Shown here one piece after another: positions 55,863 through 64,000 of a stretch of DNA of 64,000 bases. The notes beneath the pieces were generated by a model. It was not told the origin of the DNA. It did not search any database and saw only the letters and a program-made list of their open reading frames with translations. The DNA lies in assembly GCA_035487355.1 (NCBI GenBank), contig DATHMF010000115.1, forward strand, positions 1-64,000. The letters run 5' to 3'. Made by a program: the position numbers and the translations under genes. The stretch is from Terriglobales bacterium. Its GTDB lineage: Bacteria; Acidobacteriota; Terriglobia; Terriglobales; Acidobacteriaceae. Position 1 is the first letter of the stretch. Every line of letters begins with the position of its first letter.

Positions 55863-57020
55863 ATGAAATCAAAGCTAATCTTATTGGCATTTGTCTGCGG
55901 CATTGTGCTGGCGCTCGACGCGACGCCGGCCTGGTGCGCTTCTGAAGTGCAGAAGTCCACGGTGAATGATTCGCCTCAATCGGTGCGCGATCTGCGCGCT
56001 ATCCGCAAGGGTGATAAGGTAACGCTGACTTGGAGCCAGCCGCGCGATATTCGTGACGGCACGTCGTCGGGGCAGCGCCATGTGAGCACAGCCAAGATAT
56101 GCCGCGATGTTTCCTCGTCTCCACAAGTTTCCAATTCGGCGACGGGGAATTCGACTACCACTTGTGGGCAAGCGGTGGGTGAAGTTGACATTGACAAATC
56201 CGCGGGCGCGAAGGTAGAGACAGAAAAATCGGATAGCAGCGTTGCGCTCCGGTTCATCGACACGCTGCCAGAAGACCTGCTGAGTGCAACCCCACTACAG
56301 TTTGCAATCTACCGGGTTGAGATGCGTGACAAGCAGGGGCACAGCGCGGGGATTTCCAGCCCAGTTTCGGTTTCGCTCGTGCCCACGGTGCCGGCGAAAG
56401 GCCTGCATTTCTCGCTCGATGTGCATGGTGTCTACCTGATATGGGATGCGGACATGGGAGATCATCCGGCCTCGGTGCAGTTTGATTACCGTATCTACCG
56501 GCAGGAAAAAGATTCCCGCAAGAGAGTTGCCGTTCCATTCTTGCGTGCAGTTCTTCACCAGCGCGATGGCGAGCGATGGAGCGGAGTAGATACGAGCATC
56601 GAATGGGAAAAAACGTACACCTATTGGGTCATGCCGGTGACCAGAGTGTATTCGGAAGGCCACCAACTCATTGCCGAAATCGAAGGAGAAGATTCCGCCC
56701 CGGTTCCAGTCGTGGCTCATGATGTCTTCCCGCCGGCTACTCCCGAGGGATTGCTGGCGTTGGCCAGTGAAATTCCTACAAGAAAGTTTGTTGACCTGAT
56801 GTGGGCGCCGAACGCAGAGAAAGACCTCGCCGGATACAACGTTTACCGCCGCGAAAAAGGCGAAAAGTTGGCGCGCATCAATCCTGATCCAATCACCATG
56901 CTTTCATTTCAAGACACCAGCGTGGTAGCAGGCCATAAGTACTTCTACGCGATATCGGCGATTGACCTGCGCGGCAACGAAAGCAGCAAGACGGAGGAGA
57001 GTACTGAGGTGTCGCAGTAA
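55863..57020 (+). CDS. Exported protein with fibronectin type III-like domains
   Basis: This 385-residue protein opens with a signal peptide (MKSKLILLAFVCGIVLALDATPAWCA). Segments with the Fn3 pattern are visible: PQSVRDLRAIRKGDKVTLTW (about 38-57) and KFVDLMWAPNAEKDLAGYNVYRREKG...HKYFYAISAIDLRGNESSKT (about 305-375). The middle contains LHFSLDVHGVYLIWDAD and EKTYTYWVMPVTRVY, a second Fn3-like unit. It is probably cell-envelope associated. The cysteine in AWCA is not a standard lipobox. The gene has weak ties to its neighbours. Confidence 0.75.
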   Translation: MKSKLILLAFVCGIVLALDATPAWCASEVQKSTVNDSPQSVRDLRAIRKGDKVTLTWSQPRDIRDGTSSGQRHVSTAKICRDVSSSPQVSNSATGNSTTTCGQAVGEVDIDKSAGAKVETEKSDSSVALRFIDTLPEDLLSATPLQFAIYRVEMRDKQGHSAGISSPVSVSLVPTVPAKGLHFSLDVHGVYLIWDADMGDHPASVQFDYRIYRQEKDSRKRVAVPFLRAVLHQRDGERWSGVDTSIEWEKTYTYWVMPVTRVYSEGHQLIAEIEGEDSAPVPVVAHDVFPPATPEGLLALASEIPTRKFVDLMWAPNAEKDLAGYNVYRREKGEKLARINPDPITMLSFQDTSVVAGHKYFYAISAIDLRGNESSKTEESTEVSQ

Positions 57021-57046
57021 TGGAGCAGCGCTCAGTTCGTAGGTTC

Positions 57047-57748
57047 CTATGTTGGGAAGTGGAAGTAGACATCCTGCAGCGAGGCGATGGGCACACCATC
57101 ACGGGTTGCCGGTTTGAAGCGCCAATCTGCCAGCGCACGAAGCACGAGCCCATCAATATTAGGTCCCATGCTCTGCAGCACCTTGGTTTGCACGATCTTG
57201 CCTTGTTCATCAATGGCGATCTCGATGATGACATTGCCTTCCTGATGATTCGGTAGCTCAGCAAGCCTTGCCTTGGGATACGGGCCATAGACAGGCAGCG
57301 CAGGACGAATCTCCGATCCCGACAACTCGCCATCAGGAGAGGTCCCGTACGTCTGGCCTGCCGGTGGAGCGGCAGAAGAGCTGTTCTCCGCCGCCTGGCT
57401 TGCGTTTCCCTTTGCGGGAACCTGGGGAGCATAAGAGCGGGCCTTCGAGCGTGCTGGATTATTTAAATGGAGCTGGGCCGACTGAGAAGATGAATCCGAC
57501 CTGGAGACGGTACGCTCGGCACTGGCTTCTCCGTCGTAGTGAGAATAAATGATTGACGTAGTTGTGCCGTTGCGTCCTGCGCGTACTTCCTTCACTTTTA
57601 CGAAAGTAGGCGCCGGAGGGTGGACCACCAGCCACAAAATCAACACATGGAGCAACACGGAGGCAGAAATCCAGTATCGCCTGCCTTTTGAAGAAGGGCT
57701 TGGGGCGGAGGTGAACAGCGGTGATTCCTGGCGCTGACTTTCTTCCAT
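57047..57748 (-). CDS. tonB: Energy transducer TonB-like protein
   Basis: This 233-residue protein has one N-terminal membrane anchor (YWISASVLLHVLILWLVV, about 25-42) and a periplasmic Ser/Ala/Pro-rich linker (50-150). It ends in a TonB_C domain (about 155-232): YPKARLAELPNHQEGNVIIEIAIDEQGKI...LRALADWRFKPATRDGVPI. Such proteins transfer proton-motive force to outer-membrane receptors. ExbB and ExbD are not in the window. It could serve the TonB receptor a few kilobases away, but that is inference. Confidence 0.85.
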   Translation of the reverse strand: MEESQRQESPLFTSAPSPSSKGRRYWISASVLLHVLILWLVVHPPAPTFVKVKEVRAGRNGTTTSIIYSHYDGEASAERTVSRSDSSSQSAQLHLNNPARSKARSYAPQVPAKGNASQAAENSSSAAPPAGQTYGTSPDGELSGSEIRPALPVYGPYPKARLAELPNHQEGNVIIEIAIDEQGKIVQTKVLQSMGPNIDGLVLRALADWRFKPATRDGVPIASLQDVYFHFPT

Positions 57749-57794
57749 ACCAGTTATGCTTCCATATTAGTTAATATGTGTAACTTCGAGAATG

Positions 57795-58634
57795 CTACTT
57801 GCTGCTTTTCAATGGTTCATTCAACGTTTCATTCAGCAAGGCAGCCAACCGCAAGCCGGCCAGTGCCAGTCTCTCATCCAACATGCCAATGTTGGCTTTG
57901 TAATAAGCTTCATCCACGGAGGCCCCGTTTTCCAGGAAGGCCTGCTGCGCGTCGTGAAAAGATTCGTTCGCCCAATCCTGCGGCGTTCCGCCGGCTTTGG
58001 CCTGCAAGTTTTTGGACGCAATCAGTTGCTCGAGGTAAGCAACATAATCAGCCTCAGAGCGGCCGGTATGCTCGATGAGGTCAATATCCCAGACAAAGTG
58101 AAGATTGCAGGGCCAGTCGCCACACTGAGTCGAGCCAAATTCGGTTACGTGAATATCATTTCCTCCGCGCGCTTCGCCGATGGCGTGAAAAGGTTGGTGA
58201 ACGTCTCCAATAAAGTGGACCAGAAACTTCAATGCCTCTACGCGGTCGGATTGCGGCGCGTTTTTGTTGGCCAGGGTTTGCCGGAACATGTCAATTCGGT
58301 CAACCACGCAGTTATGGTGATCGTCTTTGGTGTAAGGACGGGTATCATTCGGTTGATAACAGTCACGCGCCTGAGAGAACCCGCTCGAATCCTTGGGAAT
58401 ATCAACAAAGTGCCAGCCATAGGTCTCGCGGCGCTGGCCTTTGATATCGTCCGCCCAGTTGGCGACATCGGCGAGATTCGTATTGCCGAGCAACAGCAGG
58501 ACTTGTTGCCGGGCCGGGTCGGTGAGGTGAGCCTGAGCAATGGCTCCTACAATGCGGTGTCCCTTGGGGCCCCAGGCAAATAACTGAAGCGACGAGAGCG
58601 TAAGCAGAGCGAGAATAGCAGCAAACTTTTTCAT
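57795..58634 (-). CDS. Exported S1/P1-type nuclease
   Basis: ATG 58634 gives 279 residues with a signal peptide ending ...LQLFA, so that the mature protein starts at Trp21. This is the family arrangement, in which the N-terminal Trp binds zinc. The zinc ligands are all visible: WGPKGH (Trp21, His26), NWADDI, His75 (GWHFVDIP), His140/Asp144/His150 (LVHFIGDVHQPFH), His179 and Asp183 (LHFVWD). It probably degrades single-stranded nucleic acid or nucleotides outside the cytoplasm. The longer frame to 58682 would disrupt the signal peptide. Confidence 0.93.
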   Translation of the reverse strand: MKKFAAILALLTLSSLQLFAWGPKGHRIVGAIAQAHLTDPARQQVLLLLGNTNLADVANWADDIKGQRRETYGWHFVDIPKDSSGFSQARDCYQPNDTRPYTKDDHHNCVVDRIDMFRQTLANKNAPQSDRVEALKFLVHFIGDVHQPFHAIGEARGGNDIHVTEFGSTQCGDWPCNLHFVWDIDLIEHTGRSEADYVAYLEQLIASKNLQAKAGGTPQDWANESFHDAQQAFLENGASVDEAYYKANIGMLDERLALAGLRLAALLNETLNEPLKSSK

Positions 58635-59043
58635 AAACTTTTCTGGATACATGATATGCGATGGTATCAGGGTTATGCACATCGCTTCTATGCTATGCAG
58701 AATAATATGTTAGATAAGTTCCCGCTGAGAATGAAAAATAAGACGGACAGTCGGCGGCATGCATTTTCATTGTATTACTTCGGTAACTTGAGGTTCGTGA
58801 GATGGCAATGATAGATTTCAAAACAGATTCCAATCCCCCCGCAGCGAATCGGTGCTGAAGTTGTCAGGAGAGCGCTGAAATGCCGGGCTAGACAAAATCG
58901 GGGGCGAGTCCAGCATTGAGTCCCACAGTTCATGTTTCAACGCAGACGCGGCCTGTTTCTGGCAGCGGTGGGGGCACTGTTTTGCGCGCGCCATTTGATT
59001 TAGACTTGAAGTTCCAGATAAGAATCAGCAACCGCCCTTATTT
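58635..59043. other. Intergenic region without recognised feature
   Basis: About 410 bases lie between the divergent S1/P1 nuclease gene and the PilZ-protein gene. I see no coding frame of note and no copy of the dispersed repeat. Promoters in both directions are expected, but none is distinctive. Confidence 0.35.
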
Positions 59044-59763
59044 ATGAAACTCAATTGCCTCATTCTCTGCGACGAACTCAAATCACTCTCGGTCTTGACG
59101 GCTGCCTTGGAGAAATGCGAGATCAGCCGGCAGATATGCACGGAGGTGGCTGAAGCCAAACATTTGCTGAAGACCTCTCGCGTCAACGGGGTGATTATAG
59201 ACTGCGACGATTTGGAATCGGGCAAACAGTTCCTTCTGGATGTTCGTCAGGGCAAATCCAACCGCTCTGCCGTGAGCTTTGCCATTGTAAACGGCGAAAC
59301 CAGCGTGCGTGATGCCTATGCCATGGGTGCAAATTTCGTTCTTGAAAAACCTCTTTCCCCTGATCTGCTGCTGCGAATGTTGAAAGCGGGAGTGGGATCC
59401 ATGCTGGCCATGGAACGGCGCTCGTTTCGCCAGGTTTTGGACGTCGAGGCAACGGTCAAGAGCGAAACCGGGACACATCGCCTTCGTGCTTATAACATCA
59501 GTGAAAGCGGTATCGGATTGAAGAACGTTGACGGGTGTTTAAAACCGCACCAACTGGTTACATTGACTTTTCGGCTGCCGGAGGAAGACACCAGGATGGA
59601 ATGTAAAGGTGAGGTCGTCTGGGTCCGTGATTCCGGAGACGCCGGATTAAAGCTCACACAGCTTCCAACATCGTGCGCCGAGAAGCTTCAAGTCTGGTTA
59701 CATCGGGAATTTGACCAGCGCATGACAGGCTTATCGCCGGCATCCGCAAGAACGCGCAAATGA
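59044..59763 (+). CDS. Receiver-like / PilZ domain protein
   Basis: This 239-residue protein has two parts. Residues 1-115 resemble a degenerate receiver domain: one acidic residue at the pocket (Asp10), acceptor-like Asp53 in GVIIDCDD, and Lys102 in LEKPLSPDLL. Residues 122-225 are a PilZ domain with the c-di-GMP motifs RRSFR (Arg125...Arg129) and NISESGIGL (151-159). It therefore probably responds to cyclic di-GMP. It is a lone gene with no evident partner. Confidence 0.88.
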   Translation: MKLNCLILCDELKSLSVLTAALEKCEISRQICTEVAEAKHLLKTSRVNGVIIDCDDLESGKQFLLDVRQGKSNRSAVSFAIVNGETSVRDAYAMGANFVLEKPLSPDLLLRMLKAGVGSMLAMERRSFRQVLDVEATVKSETGTHRLRAYNISESGIGLKNVDGCLKPHQLVTLTFRLPEEDTRMECKGEVVWVRDSGDAGLKLTQLPTSCAEKLQVWLHREFDQRMTGLSPASARTRK

Positions 59764-59783
59764 TAGCTGCCAGACTGTAACAT

Positions 59784-60227
59784 CTACTGGACGTTCTCGA
59801 GTCTTGGCCTGCGCCCCTCAATTACCGCTTTGACTTTCTCAAGAAGTTCTAGCTTTACCAGCCGCGGGCGTAGCCACACTGAACTCTGAACCAATCCTCC
59901 TCCCATGCCTCCGGACACTCCACTCCCCAGAGGCAGGCGTTCGTAGAACAGATGTGCTGAAGAGGGATCACTCCACTTGAGTGCATCGAGGTCTTGCAGT
60001 AATTGCTGAAGAGATTCCTCACTACATCTGACTATCGAAACAGGACAAACAACATAGATTTGCCCTCCTTCATCACCTTCGAGAATGACTATCCCCTGGG
60101 GATCTTGTTGTGCTTCTTTAAGCGACTTGAACGAGACGTATTGCTGCCCAGTACTCTCGGCCTCCATCTTTCGCAATCCGGATTCATGACTCAACAGGAT
60201 TTCTGGCTTAAATAACTTCTTCTTCAT
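59784..60227 (-). CDS. Protein of unknown function
   Basis: The 147-residue protein has a basic N-terminus (MKKKLFKPEILLSHESG), a middle with QGIVILEGDEGGQIYVVCPVSIVRCSEESLQQLLQDLDAL (alpha/beta), a Gly/Ser/Met loop (SGVSGGMGGGL) and a basic C-terminal helix. I do not recognise it. Its ATG lies four bases after the stop of tag, so it is probably co-transcribed with it. Its start region lies next to a word repeat. Confidence 0.65.
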   Translation of the reverse strand: MKKKLFKPEILLSHESGLRKMEAESTGQQYVSFKSLKEAQQDPQGIVILEGDEGGQIYVVCPVSIVRCSEESLQQLLQDLDALKWSDPSSAHLFYERLPLGSGVSGGMGGGLVQSSVWLRPRLVKLELLEKVKAVIEGRRPRLENVQ

Positions 60228-60230
60228 TGA

Positions 60231-60836
60231 TCAACTTTGTGTTCCTTTGTGCCCTTTGTGGTAAGACGTATCTTTGACCTCGGAGTAGCGAAAACAGCTC
60301 ACCAGATGATCGTTCACCATGCCCGTCGCCTGCATGAAGGCATAACAAACCGTGGGGCCGGCGAAAGTGAAACCCCGTTTTACCAGGTCTTTGCTCATCT
60401 TTGTGGATTCGATGGTCTGAGCGGGAAGCTTTCCGCCGGCTCGCCATGAATTCCTGATCGGCTGCCCGCCGACAAACTGCCAGATGTAGGCGTCGAAACT
60501 GCCAAATTCCTTTTGCACTTGCAGGAACGCCTTTGCGTTGCGGACTGCGGCGCTGATCTTCAAGCGATTGCGAACGATACCAGGGTTCGCAAGCAGTCGA
60601 GACAGCTTTTCAGCTCCATACCTGGCCACCTTCCGTGGGTCAAAACTGCTGAATGCCTTGCGATAGGCTTCGCGCTTAGCCAGAATCGTGGACCAGCTCA
60701 GACCAGCCTGCGCCCCTTCCAGAATCAGAAATTCAAACAGTACGCGGTCGTCATGTTGCGGGACGCCCCACTCTGTGTCGTGATAAGCGATCATGGCTTC
60801 TGTAGTTGCCCAACTGCATCGGCTGGTTGGTTTCAT
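60231..60836 (-). CDS. tag: DNA-3-methyladenine glycosylase I
   Basis: GAGG five bases before the ATG at 60836 supports a 201-residue protein. The zinc ligands of Tag, Cys7 and His19 (RCSWATTEAMIAYHDTEWGVP) and the C-terminal NDHLVSCF, are present, as are LLEGAQAGLSW-type (LILEGAQAGLSWSTIL) and FVGGQPIRNSW blocks. It excises 3-methyladenine from DNA. The last 12 residues (TSYHKGHKGTQS) and stop codon are encoded by the CTTTGTG word repeat, so the natural C-terminus has been extended or replaced. A longer frame to 60941 is unsupported. Confidence 0.94.
   Translation of the reverse strand: MKPTSRCSWATTEAMIAYHDTEWGVPQHDDRVLFEFLILEGAQAGLSWSTILAKREAYRKAFSSFDPRKVARYGAEKLSRLLANPGIVRNRLKISAAVRNAKAFLQVQKEFGSFDAYIWQFVGGQPIRNSWRAGGKLPAQTIESTKMSKDLVKRGFTFAGPTVCYAFMQATGMVNDHLVSCFRYSEVKDTSYHKGHKGTQS
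60232..60264 (-). repeat. Word repeat used as tag 3' end
   Basis: TTTGTGTTCCTTTGTGCCC and TTTGTGGTAAG words of the same family as 11131-11317. Read on the minus strand they are the final codons of tag. The start of the next gene follows directly. Confidence 0.6.
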
Positions 60837-60990
60837 TCGATCCTCTATTGTTAACCTGTCATGTAATGCTATCGCGACTGGGATACGGAACGTAAGGGGT
60901 GACCTAGCAGCAAGGCATGATTTCTTCTGCGATTGGCGCAAATGGCTGGAAAGAAAATTGATTTATTCCCCGGCATCTATTCAGCTCTAA

Positions 60991-61300
60991 CAGTGGTATC
61001 ACCGTGATATCAAAACCGTGATTTCCTGGGAACTGTATGCCATCATTGTGCTGGAGGAGTGTTTTTACGGCGACTCATTAGAACGAACAGCATTCAAGAA
61101 TGCGGGGACGTGTGCCCTCAAGGTTCTTTGAAAATTTGTTACGGGTAGATCGAACGCGCAGCAGAATGCTGGCTGAGTACCACTTTTACCTGCTCAGCTG
61201 GTCCCCACCCCAGACATCAACTTTCACCGCTAGATATGCGGCGATCAGCGCTGTTTCTAGGGTTTCACCCATTAGCAGCAAGTACCCCACCCCCCACCTA
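60991..61300 (+). repeat. Dispersed intergenic repeat, copy D
   Basis: Blocks: GTGGTATCACCGTGATATCA (60992), ATTTCCTGGGAACTGTATGC (61021), CATCATTGTGCTGGAGGAGT, hairpin GCATTC-AA-GAATGC (61090-61103), GTTCTTTGAAAATTTGTTAC (61123), then CTCAGCTGGTCCCCACCCC (61194) and AGCAGCAAGTACCCCACCCC (61274). It lies between tag (transcribed away) and the small zinc-finger gene. The rest of this gap of about 560 bases has no recognised gene. Confidence 0.75.
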
Positions 61301-61403
61301 CTGGGCCAAGGGCGAACCCTTAGAGGCGTCACTCACGGCGTTTGCCGCTCCCGGGCACAGAATGGAGCTGTCACCTATTCACCTACTCAGAGTCGCGAAC
61401 TTT

Positions 61404-61580
61404 TTACAGGTTGGGCAGCTTCATGGTTCCATGGTGCTTGCGCTCCTGGATATGGTCCCAAACGAGCTGATCTGCTACCCAGGAGGCCTGCTTTTTGACC
61501 AACTCGGCGTTCTGAAAGTCCGGACCATTGCGGATGGCAAAGCGTTGGCCGCAATTGCCGCACACGATCGTCTCCGCCAT
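61404..61580 (-). CDS. Small CxxC protein
   Basis: The ATG at 61580 gives a 58-residue protein, MAETIVCGNCGQRFAIRNGPDF followed by a helical stretch rich in Lys, His and Gln. A CxxC pair in this context is often half of a zinc ribbon or a rubredoxin-like knuckle; only one pair is present. An in-frame GTG at 61640 overlaps the stop of the RRM gene (GTGA) and would add 20 residues, a plausible coupled start. Function unknown. Confidence 0.5.
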   Translation of the reverse strand: MAETIVCGNCGQRFAIRNGPDFQNAELVKKQASWVADQLVWDHIQERKHHGTMKLPNL

Positions 61581-61636
61581 AGCAGCGCCGGAGGGAGGTT
61601 CGGTCGGCGCCCGCAAACGTGTTGCAACGCTCGGCT

Positions 61637-61966
61637 TCACCAACGGGGCTCTCGACGCTGCTGAGGACCGCGATCGCCTTTTCGGCCGCCGCCACCGTCA
61701 CGAAATCCGCCGCCCCGCTGAACTTGAGGTTTCGCCTCGTTGACGGTGAGCGCCCGTCCGTCCGATTCCTTACCGTTTAAGGCTGCCATTGCCTTTTCAG
61801 CTTCTTCGTCATTAGGCATGGAAACAAAGCCGAAACCGCGTGACCGGCCGGTCTCACGGTCGGTGGCGACGGTGGCGGTCTCGATGCTGCCAAAGGGTTC
61901 GAACAGCGCTCGAAGTTCTGGTTCTGTCATCTTGAAAGAGAAATTGCCGACGTAAATCTTCTTCAC
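61637..61966 (-). CDS. RRM-type RNA-binding protein
   Basis: GTG at 61966, with AAGGAG seven bases upstream, opens a 109-residue protein. The longer ATG frame to 62065 is unsupported. RNP2 is KKIYVGNFSF (2-11) and RNP1 is RSRGFGFVSM (41-50), the complete single RRM of bacterial RNA-binding proteins, followed by an Arg/Gly-rich tail (about 80-109). Such proteins are often cold-inducible and act as RNA chaperones. Confidence 0.92.
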   Translation of the reverse strand: MKKIYVGNFSFKMTEPELRALFEPFGSIETATVATDRETGRSRGFGFVSMPNDEEAEKAMAALNGKESDGRALTVNEAKPQVQRGGGFRDGGGGRKGDRGPQQRREPRW

Positions 61967-62161
61967 TTTGCGACTCCTTAAATGTTGTGGTGCTTGGATT
62001 TGGCTGTTCTCAGCAGAAATAGGCAGGACAAAAATGGATAACGTGTCTATCCGAGTCGAGGACAACTGAAGGTGCTAGCCTTCATACTACACCTGAAAGC
62101 AATGCTGCGGCGAATAAATCACCGGGTGAGCCCGCATGAACGAGCCACTGCCGGCACGTCC

Positions 62162-62353
62162 TCATTTTTCTGAGTATCCGGTTGCGTCGGGCACGCTCGG
62201 TATACCTTCGTTGGGGCAGCCTTCATCAGACATTTGCAATGAAGCTTCCCCATCACGAGGAGGATTGCCGGACTGTTCAGGAAGCCGTGGGTCCGCACCG
62301 GGTGAAAGCGGAGTGCTCATGTCGCCAGGGACCTTCTTTTTGTTGATACTCAT
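62162..62353 (-). CDS. Small protein of unknown function (tentative)
   Basis: ATG 62353 gives 63 residues (MSINKKKVPGDMSTPLSPGADPR), Pro/Gly/Glu-rich and probably disordered, with one cysteine. It is on the same strand and just downstream of the 62-aa basic protein and the desaturase, so it may be part of that transcript. The Shine-Dalgarno signal is weak, and the evidence rests mainly on the open frame and position. Confidence 0.3.
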   Translation of the reverse strand: MSINKKKVPGDMSTPLSPGADPRLPEQSGNPPRDGEASLQMSDEGCPNEGIPSVPDATGYSEK

Positions 62354-62379
62354 AGCAAACGTTCCAATCAATGCAAGAA

Positions 62380-62568
62380 TTAGCCGTTGGCGTGCGATCT
62401 TCTCAACTTCGCCCTATGGGTTGCGCGCTTTGCCTTCTTTCTAGCCTTTCTGGCCTCGGCAAATTTATCAACTGGGCCCGCTGGAGAAGCATGTTGCTGC
62501 TGGATGACTGGCGCCTTCTCGGGCGTTACCTCGGCTGAAGGATCTACTACTGTTACTGTTGTGCTCAT
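62380..62568 (-). CDS. Small basic protein downstream of desaturase
   Basis: The 62-residue protein begins MSTTVTVVDPSAEVTPEKAPV and ends in a highly basic helix (ARKARKKAKRATHRAKLRRSH). AAGGAG nine bases before the ATG is a strong ribosome-binding site. The start lies 48 bases after the stop of the desaturase gene, so co-transcription is likely. The basic tail suggests nucleic-acid or membrane binding. No family recognised. Confidence 0.6.
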   Translation of the reverse strand: MSTTVTVVDPSAEVTPEKAPVIQQQHASPAGPVDKFAEARKARKKAKRATHRAKLRRSHANG

Positions 62569-62615
62569 CTCTTTTTCTCCTTGAAAGCTCGCTTAAAGGA
62601 CGCACGCGCCCAGTT

Positions 62616-63518
62616 CTAGGTCGCTATGGTCTGGTTTGCAGGTCTTGGACGCCGGACGTTATGGGCGAAGCCTAAGGCTTCCAAAAGGCAAATGAAATAC
62701 CAGCCAAAGTCTACCTGCCACCAGCGCAGTCCGAAGCGTGCCGACCCGGCGTTGGAGTGGTGGTTGCGGTGCCAATTCTCTCCCCAGGCGATCATTTGCA
62801 GCGGGCCCAGCCACCAGACATTCTGGCTGGTGTCGCCGTCCGTACTGTGGCCTAAGTGAGTGAGGCTATTGACGAAGCACTGCATATGCAACGAGTAGAC
62901 AAGCCGGATCGCGCCCATCCAGAAGAAGCCTTGCCATCCCAAAACAGCTCCACACAACAGCGAGACCAGGATGACGGGGACTTCGGCATAAGTCCACATT
63001 TTGTAGATTCCCTTGTTGAACTCCGGACACCAGTACTGAGCATTCGCACGGGGAGACTGATATAACCAGCGCAGGTGTGCCCACCAGAACCCGCCATGCG
63101 TGGGACTGGAAATATCTTCGGGCGTATCGGACTTGGAATGATGGTGCCGATGGTAGGCGACCCAACTGGCGGGAGCGCCTGAGCCGTTGAACATGGCAAA
63201 GAAAATCAACATGTGCTCGATTATTTTGTTCAACTTAACGGTGCGGTGTGACAGGGTGCGGTGATAACAAACGGTGGTCCCCAGACCACCCAGCCAAGAG
63301 AGAATCAACGTCAGCCCGATGACCCGGAGGCTGGGAAGTGGAAAGAGAATCAACCCAGCAACCGCCAACACATGTATGAGAATCAGATAAAAAAAGATAA
63401 ACCCTTTGCCTTTTGTTGGCTTCCAGAAGGGACGTTCCCACGGATAGCTTTTAACAATCGTTGATTCAATAGTCGCTTGGTTCACAGAAGATTGCACTTC
63501 GACGTCAGTAGTTTGCAC
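62616..63518 (-). CDS. Membrane fatty-acid (acyl-CoA) desaturase
   Basis: This 300-residue di-iron enzyme introduces a cis double bond into acyl chains. It has all three histidine boxes: HRTLSH, HRHHH (AYHRHHHSKSDT) and HRNHH (NWHRNHHSNAG). Four membrane segments are predicted (about 40-75 as a hairpin, 165-205 as another). GTG at 63518 with AGGAG six bases upstream is the start. Membrane-fluidity control is the usual role. Confidence 0.92.
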   Translation of the reverse strand: MQTTDVEVQSSVNQATIESTIVKSYPWERPFWKPTKGKGFIFFYLILIHVLAVAGLILFPLPSLRVIGLTLILSWLGGLGTTVCYHRTLSHRTVKLNKIIEHMLIFFAMFNGSGAPASWVAYHRHHHSKSDTPEDISSPTHGGFWWAHLRWLYQSPRANAQYWCPEFNKGIYKMWTYAEVPVILVSLLCGAVLGWQGFFWMGAIRLVYSLHMQCFVNSLTHLGHSTDGDTSQNVWWLGPLQMIAWGENWHRNHHSNAGSARFGLRWWQVDFGWYFICLLEALGFAHNVRRPRPANQTIAT

Positions 63519-64000
63519 TGGTCACTCCTAAATCGCGGTCTAACGGTGAGAAGCAGCCACCAAACCCGCAATGGTGGCGCACAACTGCTTTGGCAGTATA
63601 GTTGCCCTTTTCCAAATAAGCATCTGCCAGTACCTCGGTCGGCAACCTGCCTCGCCAAAACTCCCGCTGGCCGCAATCACGGGAACATGCAGGAAACGTT
63701 GACGGACAACTTGCCAGGAACTCCCGAAGCCAGACTTTATACAGAGTGTTCCCCAGTTTCAGTATGGGGTTTTAGAGTTTTGAAAACTGTTCTAAATTGA
63801 CCATTCCAAGAATGTTCTTAGCTCTTTTCAGATTTCGGGTTGGTTAGCACAGGCTATTGATGCCTGCGTAAAGTCGTGCCCTGACACGAGATCCCGCCGA
63901 AGAGTATAGCCACGCTGGGAAACGCTTTTAACCTCTTACGAACAGTATGGAATTGCTAGACTGCTGGAAGCGATTTACCACACTCCAAGCAACATGGTTT
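63519..64000. other. End region without recognised gene
   Basis: The last 480 bases contain no convincing coding frame. A 107-codon plus-strand frame (63477-63800) overlaps the desaturase start and lacks any recognisable protein character. The promoter for the desaturase is expected here. A gene upstream may continue beyond the window. Confidence 0.35.

Noticed and set aside
61387-61701. 104-codon minus-strand frame overlapping the small CxxC protein gene
   Set aside because: The overlapping frame with the CGNCG motif and a normal start is the better candidate.
63477-63800. 107-codon plus-strand frame at the desaturase start
   Set aside because: It overlaps the desaturase promoter and N-terminus, with no ribosome-binding site or family features.

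Overview
The window reads as a chromosomal segment of an Acidobacteriota bacterium, most likely class Terriglobia (Koribacter-like). This assignment is inference. It rests on an Oar-like TonB-dependent receptor with an N-terminal carboxypeptidase-regulatory domain, a DUF5668/DUF4097 membrane protein, several TonB_C-domain secreted proteins, moderately high GC, and intergenic space packed with short 'word' repeats (for example CTTTGTGTCCTTTGTGGTT). I saw no rRNA, tRNA, CRISPR array, prophage or transposase gene.

Layout. 1-6.4 kb: DUF4097 membrane protein, glgC, small proteins and a methylmalonyl-CoA mutase catalytic subunit. 6.2-11.1 kb: a 57-aa Cys-rich protein missed by size cut-offs, then the glycine cleavage genes gcvT-gcvH-gcvPA-gcvPB. 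11.7-18.1 kb: a minus-strand fatty-acid beta-oxidation operon (fadN-like, small membrane protein, fadA, fadE) behind a promoter whose -35/-10 spacer is filled by a FadR-type palindrome. 18.1-23 kb: VIT1-type metal transporter, tandem DUF4440 paralogues, GNAT acetyltransferase, MFS exporter and a Tat-exported aldo/keto reductase. 23.7-28.5 kb: a tightly overlapped operon rnc-lepB-lepB-asmA-secreted protein. 28.5-34.1 kb: TPR proteins, a DinB-like enzyme, and an ECF sigma factor with its anti-sigma factor. 34.2-36.9 kb: the arsenic operon arsR-arsM-aqpS-arsC. 37.1-38.7 kb: a Tat-exported plant-type polyphenol oxidase. 39.2-43.5 kb: OmpA-like protein, DUF2199 protein, and a two-gene cassette of a membrane STAND NTPase-TPR protein and a membrane-tethered receiver protein. 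44.5-58.6 kb: cell-envelope proteins (TonB_C proteins, DUF6159, DUF5666, TonB receptor, beta-propeller/Ig-like exoprotein, Fn3 protein, TonB, S1/P1 nuclease) with peptide deformylase. 59-63.5 kb: PilZ protein, tag glycosylase, RRM protein, small proteins and a fatty-acid desaturase.

The most unusual signals are: (i) an intergenic repeat of about 300 bp, present four times in the same orientation, with a short hairpin that keeps pairing through a compensatory change; (ii) long inverted-repeat elements built from several unrelated word families, some placed inside operons; (iii) at least three genes whose C-terminal codons and stop lie in such words; (iv) the STAND/receiver membrane cassette; and (v) the FadR-like operator embedded in the fad promoter.

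All protein assignments come from reading motifs in the translated sequence. No database search was run.
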